This document shows, piece by piece, positions 15,487-24,971 of a stretch of 64,000 bases of DNA. Position 1 is the first letter of the stretch. The number at the start of each line of letters is the position of its first letter. A model generated the notes under the pieces. That model saw only the letters and a program-made list of their open reading frames with translations. It did no database searches and was not told the DNA's origin. Position numbers and translations under genes: made by a program. The stretch covers positions 62,001 to 126,000 of the forward strand of contig JANSXP010000010.1 in NCBI GenBank assembly GCA_024742875.1, given 5' to 3'. This stretch comes from Planctomycetaceae bacterium. Lineage in GTDB: Bacteria > Planctomycetota > Planctomycetia > Planctomycetales > Planctomycetaceae.

Positions 15487-18158
15487 TGCAAACTGCTGCA
15501 GAAACAGTCCTTTCCGCTGATTCGCAGCCTGCCTCACAGGTCGTCGCGCATGGTCTCCTGCCCGTTGTGCTGCGGACGCTGGACCGTTTGGTGGACCTCG
15601 GTTTGGCGATCGTTCTGTTTGTGGTGCCGTTTACGATGGCCGGAATTCGGGAAACCGGAGTTGCCGTCTTCGTGTGTGCGGCGCTGACAATGTCTGTGGC
15701 ATGGGCCGTGAGGGAACTGCTGCAGCCGCAGTCTGCCACACCCATGTCCGTGGCGTTTCTGATTCCAGCGGCGGCCGCCGCCCTGGTGTTTTGTCAGCTG
15801 ATTCCTCTGCCTGCAGCGCTGCTGGAACGGCTGTCTCCGTTTACCGCCCGTTATCTGCCAGTCTGGAATACGGAACACTTTCTGTTTCCGGACACGACCC
15901 GCTGGTCACGTCTCTCGCTGACGCCGTCCCTCACACAGTCAGGGCTGGTGCTGCTGGTGGCTTATGGACTGTTCTTTCTGACGCTCACTCAGCGGATTCG
16001 TTCGGCTCGTGATATTGATCGAGTGCTCAAGTGCGTCTGCGTCACGATGGGGCTGATGGGCCTGGTGGCCCTGGGCCAGTTGTTTTTTCCCAACGATCGC
16101 TATCTGTGGACGTTTGAGTACCCCTTTCGTCCGGCCAGCTGGCCGGCCAAAGGCACATTTACCAATCAAAATCACTTCGCCCACTTTCTGGCTTTGGGAA
16201 TTGGTCCACTGCTGTGGTGGTGGAAATCGCTGTTCGCCCGATCGGCCGACGATCGAGCGGCCACCTCCGACTCGCAGTCCGGTCCTTCTTTTGGATCGGG
16301 ATCCCGCGGCACACTTTCCAATCGTCAGATGGTGCTCACCGGCATCGTTGTGATGGTGGCGTTCGCCGCCGTGCTGAGTCTGTCGCGGGCCGGCATTCTG
16401 GCGTTTGGCACCGCGGCATTGATTTCCGTGCTCGGCCTGGGAATTGAGCGGCGAAGAATTCTGCTTTACGGATTGCCCGCGCTGCTGTTTGTTGGCGCGG
16501 CGCTGCTGACATTTGGGACAGACTCGCTGCAGGATCGCGTGGACACGGTGGTCCACGCCCAGTCGCTTCAGGAGATCAGTCCCGGACGATTTCAGCTTTG
16601 GTCCTCCCTGCTTCGCGGGCTGCCGCATTTCTGGATGGCAGGCGCTGGCGTCGGCAGCCACGCGTACGTCTACCCGGTGTGGATGGAGACAGATCCGGAT
16701 GTGCGATTCTCACACGCCGAATCCGGCTATCTGCAGGTGCTGGTGGAAACAGGTGTCCCCGGCCTGGTGCTGGTCGTGGCCGCCCTGCTGATGGTCCTGG
16801 GCTGGTCGTGGCGCGCCTGGCGGAGAAGTCGCCCTGGTGGGCCTGTGAGAATACGTGTCAGTATTTTGACTGCTGGCATTGTTGTTTCAGCCGGTCACGC
16901 GTTTGTTGACTTTGCCTGGTACGTTCCCGCCTGCACGATCTTTGTGGCCGTGCTGGCGGCATGCCTGTGTCGCCTGAGTCAGATGACTGTACGTTCCAGA
17001 CAGCCCGCCACCCGCTGGCCGGTCGCCCAGGCGTTCGCCATTTTACTGCTGGCCGCTCCCGTGACGGAACTGGCGGCGGAAGTCGTTTTTGCCGACGCCG
17101 CGGCTGAGTCCTCCTGGCTAAAATATCGTCGTGATATCGTCGAAGCGGGACGTGAGGACCTTTATGACTCACCCGATGCACTGGATGAGCGGCTGGACCG
17201 CATGATTGCCAGCCTGGAAGAGTGCCTGCACCAGGATCCTTCCCAGTTTCCGGCGATGTCAGAGCTGGCCACGCTGTATCTGCGGCGCTTCGAGCATGTT
17301 CAGGCTGGCAGCGACAATCCCATGTCGCTGCGTGAAATCAAGAACACGGTAGAGACGGCCGAATTTGAAAGCCCGCAGCAGATTATGGAGTGGCTGGAGC
17401 AGGCGTTCGGGCCGCACGTCATCGACCTGTACCGAGGTCTGGTGATGGCCGAACGGGCTGTCAGCGGTCATCCGCTGCGTGGTGAAACCTACCTGAATCT
17501 GGCTCAGCTCGGCTTTCTGAAGGGCATGCCGGCGTCTGCCGAAGCGCGGCTGGTCGAGCAGGCCGTGTTGCTGCGACCAAGCAAGCCCCCCGTTCTGTAT
17601 TTTGCAGGCATGGTGGAGGCCGAACGTGGTCAGCTGGACAAAGCGTGCGAATGGTGGAAAAAAGCGTGGCACCAGTCTCTGGAGATCCGGCCGCTGATTC
17701 TGGCAGGTTTGGATTCCACGCTGACCCCACGGGAAATTGTCTGGCACATGTCGCCCGGCGAACGCGGTTTGTGGGAAATGTTTGTCCGCTATCGCGTCAA
17801 TGAGCGACCAGACGCTCAACGGTGGATCGCCTCTTATTACGCCTCGAAGTTTGCCGAAGTCCTCGAAACGCACACCCAGAAGGACGCCTCATTCTGGCTG
17901 CGTGCCGCAGACATCTTTGAGTTTCTGCCAGGGCACGAACAGGCGGTGAAGTGTCTGGAGCAGGCTGTTGCCGCACAGCCATCCAGCTACGACATTAAGA
18001 AGCGTTATGCACTCGCTTTGCAGCGTGCTGGTCACTCGGAACAGGCACGCTCCGCTTTGGAGTGGTGCCTGATGAAGCGGCCGGAAGATCTGCAGGTGAT
18101 TCAGGCACTGCAGCCGGAGGGGAGCGACTCAGCAGGAGGCGGAGTGCGTGGCATCTGA
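15486..18158 (+). CDS. O-antigen ligase/polymerase-family membrane protein with TPR tail
   Basis: An 890-residue protein. The first ~480 residues hold about ten or more membrane helices, with a Wzy/WaaL-type region (FTNQNHFAHFLALGIGPLLWWW; later ISPGRFQLWSS, then AGVGSHAYVYP and HAESGYLQVLVETG). These blocks match the O-antigen ligase domain family used for polymerising or ligating polysaccharide repeat units in the inner membrane. The last ~350 residues are soluble and look like TPR repeats (for example LNLAQLGFLKGMPASAEARLVEQA and KRYALALQRAGHSEQARSALEWC). It starts inside the stop codon of the kinase gene, a sign of translational coupling, and overlaps the next gene by 11 bases. Confidence 0.85.
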   Translation: MQTAAETVLSADSQPASQVVAHGLLPVVLRTLDRLVDLGLAIVLFVVPFTMAGIRETGVAVFVCAALTMSVAWAVRELLQPQSATPMSVAFLIPAAAAALVFCQLIPLPAALLERLSPFTARYLPVWNTEHFLFPDTTRWSRLSLTPSLTQSGLVLLVAYGLFFLTLTQRIRSARDIDRVLKCVCVTMGLMGLVALGQLFFPNDRYLWTFEYPFRPASWPAKGTFTNQNHFAHFLALGIGPLLWWWKSLFARSADDRAATSDSQSGPSFGSGSRGTLSNRQMVLTGIVVMVAFAAVLSLSRAGILAFGTAALISVLGLGIERRRILLYGLPALLFVGAALLTFGTDSLQDRVDTVVHAQSLQEISPGRFQLWSSLLRGLPHFWMAGAGVGSHAYVYPVWMETDPDVRFSHAESGYLQVLVETGVPGLVLVVAALLMVLGWSWRAWRRSRPGGPVRIRVSILTAGIVVSAGHAFVDFAWYVPACTIFVAVLAACLCRLSQMTVRSRQPATRWPVAQAFAILLLAAPVTELAAEVVFADAAAESSWLKYRRDIVEAGREDLYDSPDALDERLDRMIASLEECLHQDPSQFPAMSELATLYLRRFEHVQAGSDNPMSLREIKNTVETAEFESPQQIMEWLEQAFGPHVIDLYRGLVMAERAVSGHPLRGETYLNLAQLGFLKGMPASAEARLVEQAVLLRPSKPPVLYFAGMVEAERGQLDKACEWWKKAWHQSLEIRPLILAGLDSTLTPREIVWHMSPGERGLWEMFVRYRVNERPDAQRWIASYYASKFAEVLETHTQKDASFWLRAADIFEFLPGHEQAVKCLEQAVAAQPSSYDIKKRYALALQRAGHSEQARSALEWCLMKRPEDLQVIQALQPEGSDSAGGGVRGI
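18134..18139 (+). promoter_or_regulatory. Shine-Dalgarno that sets a GTG start
   Basis: AGGAGG lies 8 bases upstream of the GTG at 18148 and inside the end of the upstream coding region. It supports the GTG as the true start of the sugar transferase. Confidence 0.75.
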
Positions 18159-19095
18159 ACATCCCCCGACAACCCAGACAACCAGAACTCAGTCCGAAGC
18201 AACCCCGGAGCTCATGTCACCAGTTTCCCATTCGTCTGTTCCTGCAGCCAGTCCGTTAACGACGGGGGTCGGCCGCTATCTGAAGCGCGGTCTCGACATC
18301 TGTCTGTCTTTGCCAGTCGTCGTGATTCTGCTGCCACCCGCGGCGGTTGTGACGTGGCTGGCTCATCGGCTGCAGTCACCAGGTCCGTTGCTGTTTCGAC
18401 AGGAGCGATGTGGACTGGGTGGCCGGCGTTTCACCATCCTGAAATTCCGCACGATGAATCCGGAGAGAGCGGATGCTGCGTCCGAAACCCAGTCACGCAT
18501 CTTCCCGATAGGCAATATCCTGCGGAAAACCAAGATCGATGAGATTCCGCAGTTTGTCAACACGCTCATCGGCACGATGTCGATCGTGGGGCCCCGACCC
18601 CATCACTTTGCGGACTGCGAACAGTTTGGAAAAGAGGTGGAAGAGTATTCCCTGCGGACTGTGGCCAAGCCAGGTATCACCGGGCTGGCGCAGTACAAAG
18701 AATATCGGGGCGATTTTGAGTGGAACTGTGTGAGCAACCGGGTCCAGCGCGATCTGGCCTACATTCGCGAATGGTCTTTGCTGCTCGATCTGCGGTTGAT
18801 CGTGAAGACGGCCAACGTCATTCGTCGCAAATGCTGGCAGGCTGCCGTCCATAAAGTGGAACATCTGCCAATGGTGGAAAAAGCGGGCCCTCGGCTGGGC
18901 ATCTTCTCGCCGTTCACTGCGTCCGCACGTCCGGTAAAACAGAGTACTGCCCTCATCGCCGAGGAGGACTCGGTCACCGACAGCACGCGTCATGACATCA
19001 GCGCAGGTCAGGCTGTGACTGACAGTGTCCCGCCGGCTGTGTCCGCTGAGGATGGCAGCCGAGAGGACACGAAGGACACGAAAAAGGCGGCCTAA
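18148..19095 (+). CDS. Polyprenyl-phosphate sugar transferase (exopolysaccharide initiation)
   Basis: A 315-residue bacterial sugar transferase that starts polysaccharide synthesis by moving a sugar-1-phosphate from a nucleotide sugar to undecaprenyl phosphate. It is the short form: a leader of about 40 residues, one membrane segment (CLSLPVVVILLPPAAVVTWL), then the catalytic domain with GPLLFRQERCGLGGRRF, LKFRTM, the DE pair in KTKIDEIPQF, and SIVGPRP. The long-form N-terminal membrane domain of WbaP/WcaJ is absent. The last ~75 residues are hydrophilic and probably disordered. The GTG start with AGGAGG lies within the previous gene. Together with the three genes before it, this makes a near-minimal Wzx-less export cluster. 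Confidence 0.92.
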   Translation: MASEHPPTTQTTRTQSEATPELMSPVSHSSVPAASPLTTGVGRYLKRGLDICLSLPVVVILLPPAAVVTWLAHRLQSPGPLLFRQERCGLGGRRFTILKFRTMNPERADAASETQSRIFPIGNILRKTKIDEIPQFVNTLIGTMSIVGPRPHHFADCEQFGKEVEEYSLRTVAKPGITGLAQYKEYRGDFEWNCVSNRVQRDLAYIREWSLLLDLRLIVKTANVIRRKCWQAAVHKVEHLPMVEKAGPRLGIFSPFTASARPVKQSTALIAEEDSVTDSTRHDISAGQAVTDSVPPAVSAEDGSREDTKDTKKAA

Positions 19096-19553
19096 ACCGC
19101 CCACCTCGATGTCAGTCAGCGTGTTTGGGTTTGTCGCACGAAAGACTCACGTTGATCGGCGGCGGCAGAATGCGGCACAGCGAGTGCCGGGTGGCCGTTT
19201 TAAAAAGCAGCCGCTTCTCCAAGCGGTCGCTCTAAAAAAGCGGTCGCTCTAAAAAAGCGGTCGCTCTAAAAAAGCGGGCAATGGTGCTGCATTCCCGCGC
19301 ATTTTGGCCAGTTCCTGTGGGATCGTGCACGAAATGCGACCGCCAAAGCGGCAATTCCCTCCCGGGTGAGACGGTTTCCCGCTCGCAAAAAGGCGTGGAA
19401 ACGCGGATAATTGGGCGTTGCCCCCGCATCTGCGTCCGGTCGATACCGTGTTCACGGTGGATAAGCGTTGCATTCGCACGTGATTTGCGTCGTGGTTGCT
19501 GGGCCGATCTTCCCGGATTGCGCCGGTCCGAACCCGCCTGATTGAATTCACCG
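19096..19553. other. Intergenic region with tandem repeat
   Basis: About 458 bases without a supported gene. A small inverted repeat (ggcgg/ccgcc) sits on the sugar transferase stop, and a 17-base tandem repeat follows at 19223-19273. The remainder shows nothing I recognise and presumably contains the promoter of the next gene. Confidence 0.5.
19223..19273. repeat. 17-base tandem repeat, three exact copies
   Basis: The unit gcggtcgctctaaaaaa is repeated three times without spacers, then starts a fourth time (gcggg). It is preceded by a short hairpin (ccgctt ... aagcgg, 19211-19226). It is too short and too tightly packed to be CRISPR; slippage is the likely origin. Confidence 0.85.
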
Positions 19554-21995
19554 ATGTCTTCCACGCTGGACAACCAGATTCGCATTAATCTTCCGTCGGC
19601 CATCCGTGAGTTGTTGACGGCCGTGCGGGGACGAGTGCGTCGTTATTCCGTGCTCTCCGGAGTCCTGTTTCTGATGATTGCGGCGGCCCTCTCCTTCTGG
19701 GTCACGTATGGACTCGATTCCGGCTGGTTTGCCATCCAGCGGCTGGAACTCCCCGTTGGGCTGCGTTTTTTGATGCTGGTCATCATGGCGGCTGCCGCTG
19801 CCTGGTTGATTCTGGGGCGTGTGCTGCGACCATTGATACGCCGGCACCGAGACCGCGAAATCGCCGTGCTGCTTGAGCGCCGCTTTCCCGAGTTTCAGGA
19901 CCGCCTGGTGACAACGGTGGAATGCAGTGATGGCTATCCGGGCGAAGGTCCGGTCGTTGGTGCAATGCTGAGTCGCACGGCCGAAGATGCGGGTGCGTTT
20001 GCCAGCACGGTCAACACGCAGGACGTTTTTGAGCTGCGGCAGTTGAAAGGACAGGGCTGGGCCGCCGGACTGCTGGGCCTGAGCATACTGGGTTATGGCC
20101 TGTTTCAGCCCGGCTCTTTGCAGCGGTGGTGGTCTGCCTTTGTGCAGTGTGAAGAAACCTACCACGAGCGAACGACCACGCTGGAGTTTCGGGCGGTGGC
20201 GCAGCCCGGAGATCGTCGGCAGTCGTTCCAGTCGTCGGAAGCGGAGGGCGGGGCGCCGTTCTATCTGCACCCCCGAGGCTCGGACTTCGAACTCGAGATG
20301 ACAGTTCCCACGGGTAAGTCACCTGCCGGACGGGAGTGGGTGGTGCCGGAACGCGTTCGTGTGGACCTGATTCGTGAAGACGGCACGCGCAGTCGCACCT
20401 ATGTGTCGGCCTCGTCGGAACGTCGTTTTCGGTTTGTGGTGACGCGTCTGCAGGAAACCATCTCGCTGGAGATTCTGGCGGGCGATTTTCGTACCAGCGT
20501 TCCGCTGGAGATTCGTTCTGTCGAGCCGCCCACGGTCACTTCACTGCAGGCCGATTGTGTCTATCCCGCCTACACCGGATGGAACCGACGTCGGCAGCGA
20601 AACGTGACAGTGCTTGGCAGCGAACTGTCACTGCCGATTGGCACTCGTTTCGATCTGGTGGCTGCCAGCAACAAGCCGCTGCAGTCGGCACGTCTGGTCG
20701 GTGATCTGTTTGAGGTGACCGGTGACCGTGAATCCTGTCAGGTGATCCCGAGAGAAGGTTTTCAGGTCACGGCGCAGCCCACCGCACCGCTGGTTTCCGC
20801 GGACGGACTGGCTGTCTCGGCCGAATTTCAGCTGGTGCTGGAGCCAGCCGACACGCCGCTCGCTGTACCTGCGGAGGCGGACACCGCCACCACGCCGCAG
20901 CAGGCTGATGATTCTGCTCTTTGCATCACCTCCAACAGCACTCTGCGATTTTTCCTGCACGATACGGACAACATTATTTCTTTGTCCCCGCAGACAGTGA
21001 GGATTCGCGGAGTCGCGGACAAGCCTCCTGTGATCGCCACTCGTTCTGTTGGCGTGGCCAATGCCATTACTCGTCGTGCCGTGATTCCGTTTGCCGGATC
21101 TATTCAGGACGACTACGGCGTGGCCAAAGCGCGTTTTGAGTTCATCGTTGATGACGGAACGACGTGGCGTGTCCGTGAATTCCAGACGCCTCTGGTGTCT
21201 GGCGCCATTGAGTACGAACTGCTGTCTGATGAGGCGGGACGTCCGGAACGTTTTGATGTGCTTCCACTGGAGTTGTCAGAAGGCCAGACACTGTCGATTT
21301 CTGTCACGGCCACAGACGCCTGCACGGAGCCAGCCCCTCAGACGTCCCGCGCTGAGCCGGTCGTTTTTCGTGTCGTCAGTAACGAAGAACTGCTGTCGCT
21401 GCTGTACACACGCGAATTAAACATGCGACGGCGTTTTGAAGAGGTCATTCGGCGACTGGAACAGATTCGCGACGATGTGCAGTTTCATGAAGCCGCCGCC
21501 GCGCGACTGGCCTCCGGCGAGGCGGCCGATACGGTCAGTCAGGATCGCATCGCTCTGACCGACTGCGCGCGTCGCAGCGGCGATTCTCTCCGGGTGCAGA
21601 GCAACGAACTGGCGTCCATTCGGGTGGGTTTTGAGGAAGTCATTGAGCAGCTGATTAACAATCAGATCCCTCCGAAACAACTGGCCAGTGACATGCGTAA
21701 TCGCATCGTCACGCCACTGCAGAAGATTCTGGACGTTCAGATGAAGGATGCTGACAACACAGTCAGCGAATTTCGGGTGGCCGCCAGTCGAGGTGAAGAC
21801 TGCAGCGGACTGGTCGCGCGTTCGGTGACGGACATCGAAGCGGCCATCGTCGGGCTGCGAGGCATTCTGGAAAACGTCCGGGATATGGCCGAGTTTCACG
21901 AAGTGCTGAGCGATCTGAATGCCATCCTGAAGGACCAGGAGAAGATTCAGAAGGAAACAAACGCCGAGCAGATCAAGCGACTTGGCTTCGATTGA
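19554..21995 (+). CDS. Large membrane-anchored protein, DUF4175-like, function unknown
   Basis: An ~813-residue protein. Two membrane helices near the N-terminus (VLFLMIAAALSFWVTYGL and LRFLMLVIMAAAAAWLIL) are followed by a basic linker and a block DREIAVLLERRFPEFQDRLVTTVE. A large, probably beta-rich extracytoplasmic region follows, and the last ~190 residues look like coiled coil. The architecture resembles DUF4175-type proteins that often sit near MoxR/BatA-type genes, but I assign this by general pattern only. The ATG at 19554 (MSSTLDN) is preferred over a TTG at 19542. It is the first of a same-strand run of uncharacterised envelope proteins with an HtrA pair at the end. Confidence 0.75.
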   Translation: MSSTLDNQIRINLPSAIRELLTAVRGRVRRYSVLSGVLFLMIAAALSFWVTYGLDSGWFAIQRLELPVGLRFLMLVIMAAAAAWLILGRVLRPLIRRHRDREIAVLLERRFPEFQDRLVTTVECSDGYPGEGPVVGAMLSRTAEDAGAFASTVNTQDVFELRQLKGQGWAAGLLGLSILGYGLFQPGSLQRWWSAFVQCEETYHERTTTLEFRAVAQPGDRRQSFQSSEAEGGAPFYLHPRGSDFELEMTVPTGKSPAGREWVVPERVRVDLIREDGTRSRTYVSASSERRFRFVVTRLQETISLEILAGDFRTSVPLEIRSVEPPTVTSLQADCVYPAYTGWNRRRQRNVTVLGSELSLPIGTRFDLVAASNKPLQSARLVGDLFEVTGDRESCQVIPREGFQVTAQPTAPLVSADGLAVSAEFQLVLEPADTPLAVPAEADTATTPQQADDSALCITSNSTLRFFLHDTDNIISLSPQTVRIRGVADKPPVIATRSVGVANAITRRAVIPFAGSIQDDYGVAKARFEFIVDDGTTWRVREFQTPLVSGAIEYELLSDEAGRPERFDVLPLELSEGQTLSISVTATDACTEPAPQTSRAEPVVFRVVSNEELLSLLYTRELNMRRRFEEVIRRLEQIRDDVQFHEAAAARLASGEAADTVSQDRIALTDCARRSGDSLRVQSNELASIRVGFEEVIEQLINNQIPPKQLASDMRNRIVTPLQKILDVQMKDADNTVSEFRVAASRGEDCSGLVARSVTDIEAAIVGLRGILENVRDMAEFHEVLSDLNAILKDQEKIQKETNAEQIKRLGFD

Positions 21996-22025
21996 TCAAC
22001 GGCAGCAGTGAAAGGGCTCCGAGCA

Positions 22026-23825
22026 ATGACAATTCTTCGACAACGATACACGGCCTGCGTGGCACTGCTGGCCGCCGCGGCGATGTTGACCGTCTCGTGT
22101 CTGGACGTGACGGCCGACGAGCAGCCGCCTTCGGGCGCACGTTTGCGGAACGAGCAGGAGTCCATCAGCGGGCGTTACGCGCGGTTTGAGCGTGTGCTGA
22201 CGCAGATGGCCGACATCCTGGGGTACGAAGATCCGGAACGCGCCGAACTGCTGCGACGCGCTATCAGCGAAAGCCGGGAGAAGGGAATCGCGCTGACGCT
22301 GGAACAGATTGCCAAAGATCTGGGGCGATCGGAATTTGGTAATGCCATCGACAAACAGAAAAGCGTGACCACCGATCTGCGGGAACTGCTGAAGCTGCTG
22401 CAAAGCGAAGACCGGATGAGCGCGGTGGAACGAGAACGGCAGCGAATCGCCGATCTGTTGAACGACGTCAACAATCTGAAGGCCCGACAGCGTGCGGTTC
22501 GTGCGCGGACGCAAAACTCGGCGGCTCCCTCCAGCGCGGCGCCTGGTCAGCAGCAGGCTCAGGAGGATGCCGAAGACATCCTGGGAGAAATGAACGAACA
22601 CGACGGCACAGGCGATAGTGAAACCACGGATGGCGAGCCCAAAGACGGTGAACCGGCCGATGGCTCATCCGGCAGTAACAGCCCCTCCGAGTCAGGAGAA
22701 AACGGCAGTCCCAACGGCGACAGCAAGCCGCCAGCCGAAGGCGCAAGTCCGGGCGAAGGCGATCCGCAGGACGAACCGAAAGATGGTGAGCCCAAAGATG
22801 GTGAGCCCAAAGATGGTGAGTCAGGCAAAACGGGCGACACGCAGAAAAGCGGTGGCGATTCGTCGGCAAAGCCACAGGACTCCTCGCAGACTCCCAGTGG
22901 ACAAAATGGAAGCGGCAATGAATCGGAATCGCAGGATTCTTCATCACAGAGTTCGCCGTCTTCTCCGTCGCAGTCCGGGTCAAGCGACAACCAGACAGAG
23001 CAGACGCCAGGCAAAGAACAGTTGAAAACAGCCAGCAATCTCATGATGGAAGCTCTCGACGAACTGCGAGAGCAGGAACGCGAGGCAGCCGTTGCGAAAC
23101 AGGACGAGGCCATTTCCGAACTGCAGAAGGCGGCCGCCGAACTGGAGACCATGCTGCAGCAGCTGCGTGAGGAAGAAAAGGAAATGGTGCTGGCCACGCT
23201 GGAAGCCCGATTCCAGCGTCTGCTTTCGCTGCAGACACGAATTTATGAAGGCACCGTCGATCTGGCGGCAACCCCCCGAGAGAAGTGGCTCGACAATGCG
23301 GTCAGTGAATGCCGCGAACTGAGTCAGGAGCAGCTCGACGCCACTCAGGAATGCAGTTTCACAACGTCCCTGCTGCGCGAGGACGGAACATCGGTTTCCA
23401 TCCTCGTTGCGGTGGAAGATATCGAAACAGACATGGGGGCCATCGCCGAGCGTCTGCAGCAGACAAAAGTGGGACCTTTGACGCAAAGCATGGAAACCGA
23501 CGTCATCGAAGCGCTGAAGGAGCTGATTGAAGCGACGCAGCGAGAGATGGCCGAAATGAAAGAGCAGCAGAATCAGTCTCCGCCGCCGCAGCAGGACCCC
23601 AACGCCCAGAAGCCGCCACTGGTTCAGTTTATGGAAGAAATCAAAGTGCTGCGGTCGCTGCAGCAGCGTGTGAATCGCCGCACCCGGCAGGTCAACGGGC
23701 TGCTCGATGAGGTCACCCCCGATGATGTGGAAGACCTCAAGGCCCAGCTGGACGAGTTAGCGCGTCGCCAGGAACGACTCAGGCAGTCGGCGCTGAAGCT
23801 GGCCGAGCAGATGGAGAAGCAATAA
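22026..23825 (+). CDS. Secreted coiled-coil protein with low-complexity Ser/Gly/Lys-Asp-Gly linker
   Basis: A ~599-residue protein with an N-terminal signal (ACVALLAAAAMLTVSC; the Cys could be a lipid anchor, though the box TVSC is atypical). A helical region lies at about residues 40-165. A low-complexity stretch of some 170 residues follows, rich in Gly, Asp, Ser, Pro, Glu and Gln and including three PKDGE-type units. A long coiled coil (about 335-599) closes the protein, with Glu/Gln-rich heptads. I recognise no enzymatic motif. The ATG at 22026 has aaaggg upstream; a GTG at 22008 is an alternative. Its stop overlaps the next start by one base (TAATG), which indicates an operon. Confidence 0.75.
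   Translation: MTILRQRYTACVALLAAAAMLTVSCLDVTADEQPPSGARLRNEQESISGRYARFERVLTQMADILGYEDPERAELLRRAISESREKGIALTLEQIAKDLGRSEFGNAIDKQKSVTTDLRELLKLLQSEDRMSAVERERQRIADLLNDVNNLKARQRAVRARTQNSAAPSSAAPGQQQAQEDAEDILGEMNEHDGTGDSETTDGEPKDGEPADGSSGSNSPSESGENGSPNGDSKPPAEGASPGEGDPQDEPKDGEPKDGEPKDGESGKTGDTQKSGGDSSAKPQDSSQTPSGQNGSGNESESQDSSSQSSPSSPSQSGSSDNQTEQTPGKEQLKTASNLMMEALDELREQEREAAVAKQDEAISELQKAAAELETMLQQLREEEKEMVLATLEARFQRLLSLQTRIYEGTVDLAATPREKWLDNAVSECRELSQEQLDATQECSFTTSLLREDGTSVSILVAVEDIETDMGAIAERLQQTKVGPLTQSMETDVIEALKELIEATQREMAEMKEQQNQSPPPQQDPNAQKPPLVQFMEEIKVLRSLQQRVNRRTRQVNGLLDEVTPDDVEDLKAQLDELARRQERLRQSALKLAEQMEKQ
22782..22820 (+). repeat. 15-base in-frame tandem repeat
   Basis: The unit gatggtgagcccaaa occurs twice, followed by a partial third copy, encoding DGEPK repeats inside the low-complexity linker of the coiled-coil protein. 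It keeps frame, so copy number changes would alter linker length only. Confidence 0.8.
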
Positions 23826-24934
23826 TGTGCGTCCACAGACACCTCCAGCCATTGCGACTGGCCGCTGTTGCCGTGCTGCATCTGACCCTGGGATCAGCTC
23901 TGGCGCAGCAGGACCAGCCTCGGGTCGATGAAACTCCGCCCGGCGAATTGCAGCAAACTCAAGCGGAAGGATCAGCCGACCCCGTGATTGCTTTCGCCCG
24001 GATGGATTCGGATCGCGTGCGGACAGAAGTGCTCAGCTGGCTGGCGTCTTCCGGGCAGACGGCCGAGACGCTGAAGAATGTGGCGGCCCGCTGGGCGGAC
24101 ACGCAGGCTCTTTCGCGCTTGACGGGCGAACAGCTGCTCGACCTTGCCGTGGAGTCATTTGCTGTGGCCGACGAAGGAACGCGGCAGTTGCTCGAAGCCA
24201 CTTATACCGATCAGCCCGTTGATGCCATTTTGTTTGACGGCATCCGGAATTCTCCGTTTTACGAAAGCCAGGTGCGTCTGCTGCACGGTCGCTGGCTGAC
24301 TCAGCATCGGTATTATGATGAAGCTCTGGCGATGATGGAGCCGCTGAATCCGGAAGATGTCATCGATCCGGCCAGCCTGCTGTTTTATCGTGCGGTTGGT
24401 CAGGCCGAGTTGCTGCGACGCAGGGACGCACTCGACTCTCTGGCACTGCTGCTGTACAGCACGCAGGAGGTTCCCCGTCGTTTTCAGATCGTGGCAGAAA
24501 TGCTGCAGGAGGATTTGATGGGACGCGAAGATGAGGGCATGGATCTGGTCGAACGCCTGATGAAGGATGTCGAACGTCGTTTGGAACTGGGTGAGTCCGG
24601 CAAGCCCACGCAGGATCAGGGAGATGCCATCATTGCCGCGCTGGACAAGTTGCTCGAAGACATGGAATCTGAGCAGGAGCAGCAACAGCAAAACGGCTCT
24701 GGCAACGGGGGCGGGCAGCAACAGGCTCCGCAGCAGGCGGCCAATCAAAGCACCATCAAAGGTGGTTCTGCGGACGGAGAGGCAGACAGGAAGAATCTGA
24801 CCGAAGAGGGCAGCTGGGGGATGCTGGACAGCAAAGCGGAAGCGCGGGCCCGAGAGCTGATCCGTGGCAAACTGCCGGCCAACTATCTGGATCAGATCGG
24901 GCGTTTTTCCCGGAAACTGGCTGAACAGAAATAG
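23825..24934 (+). CDS. Secreted helical protein of unknown function
   Basis: A 369-residue protein with a signal peptide (LAAVAVLHLTLGSALA, cleaved near AQQDQ). The mature part is mostly helical with a TPR-like middle (LLHGRWLTQHRYYDEALAMMEPL, LLFYRAVGQAELLRRRDAL) and a Gln/Gly-rich stretch (EQEQQQQNGSGNGGGQQQ) before a conserved-looking C-terminus (GMLDSKAEARARELIRGKLPANYLDQIGRFSRKLAEQK). I do not recognise a named domain. The start overlaps the stop of the previous gene, and the NPCBM gene begins 37 bases later. With its two upstream neighbours it appears to form one functional set in the envelope. Confidence 0.75.
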   Translation: MCVHRHLQPLRLAAVAVLHLTLGSALAQQDQPRVDETPPGELQQTQAEGSADPVIAFARMDSDRVRTEVLSWLASSGQTAETLKNVAARWADTQALSRLTGEQLLDLAVESFAVADEGTRQLLEATYTDQPVDAILFDGIRNSPFYESQVRLLHGRWLTQHRYYDEALAMMEPLNPEDVIDPASLLFYRAVGQAELLRRRDALDSLALLLYSTQEVPRRFQIVAEMLQEDLMGREDEGMDLVERLMKDVERRLELGESGKPTQDQGDAIIAALDKLLEDMESEQEQQQQNGSGNGGGQQQAPQQAANQSTIKGGSADGEADRKNLTEEGSWGMLDSKAEARARELIRGKLPANYLDQIGRFSRKLAEQK

Positions 24935-24971
24935 GATTCTCCCCAAAGAATCGTGTGACCGTTCTTTTTTC

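Noticed and set aside
19223-19273. Possible CRISPR array
   Set aside because: The repeats are only 17 bases long and have no spacers, and no cas genes are in the window.
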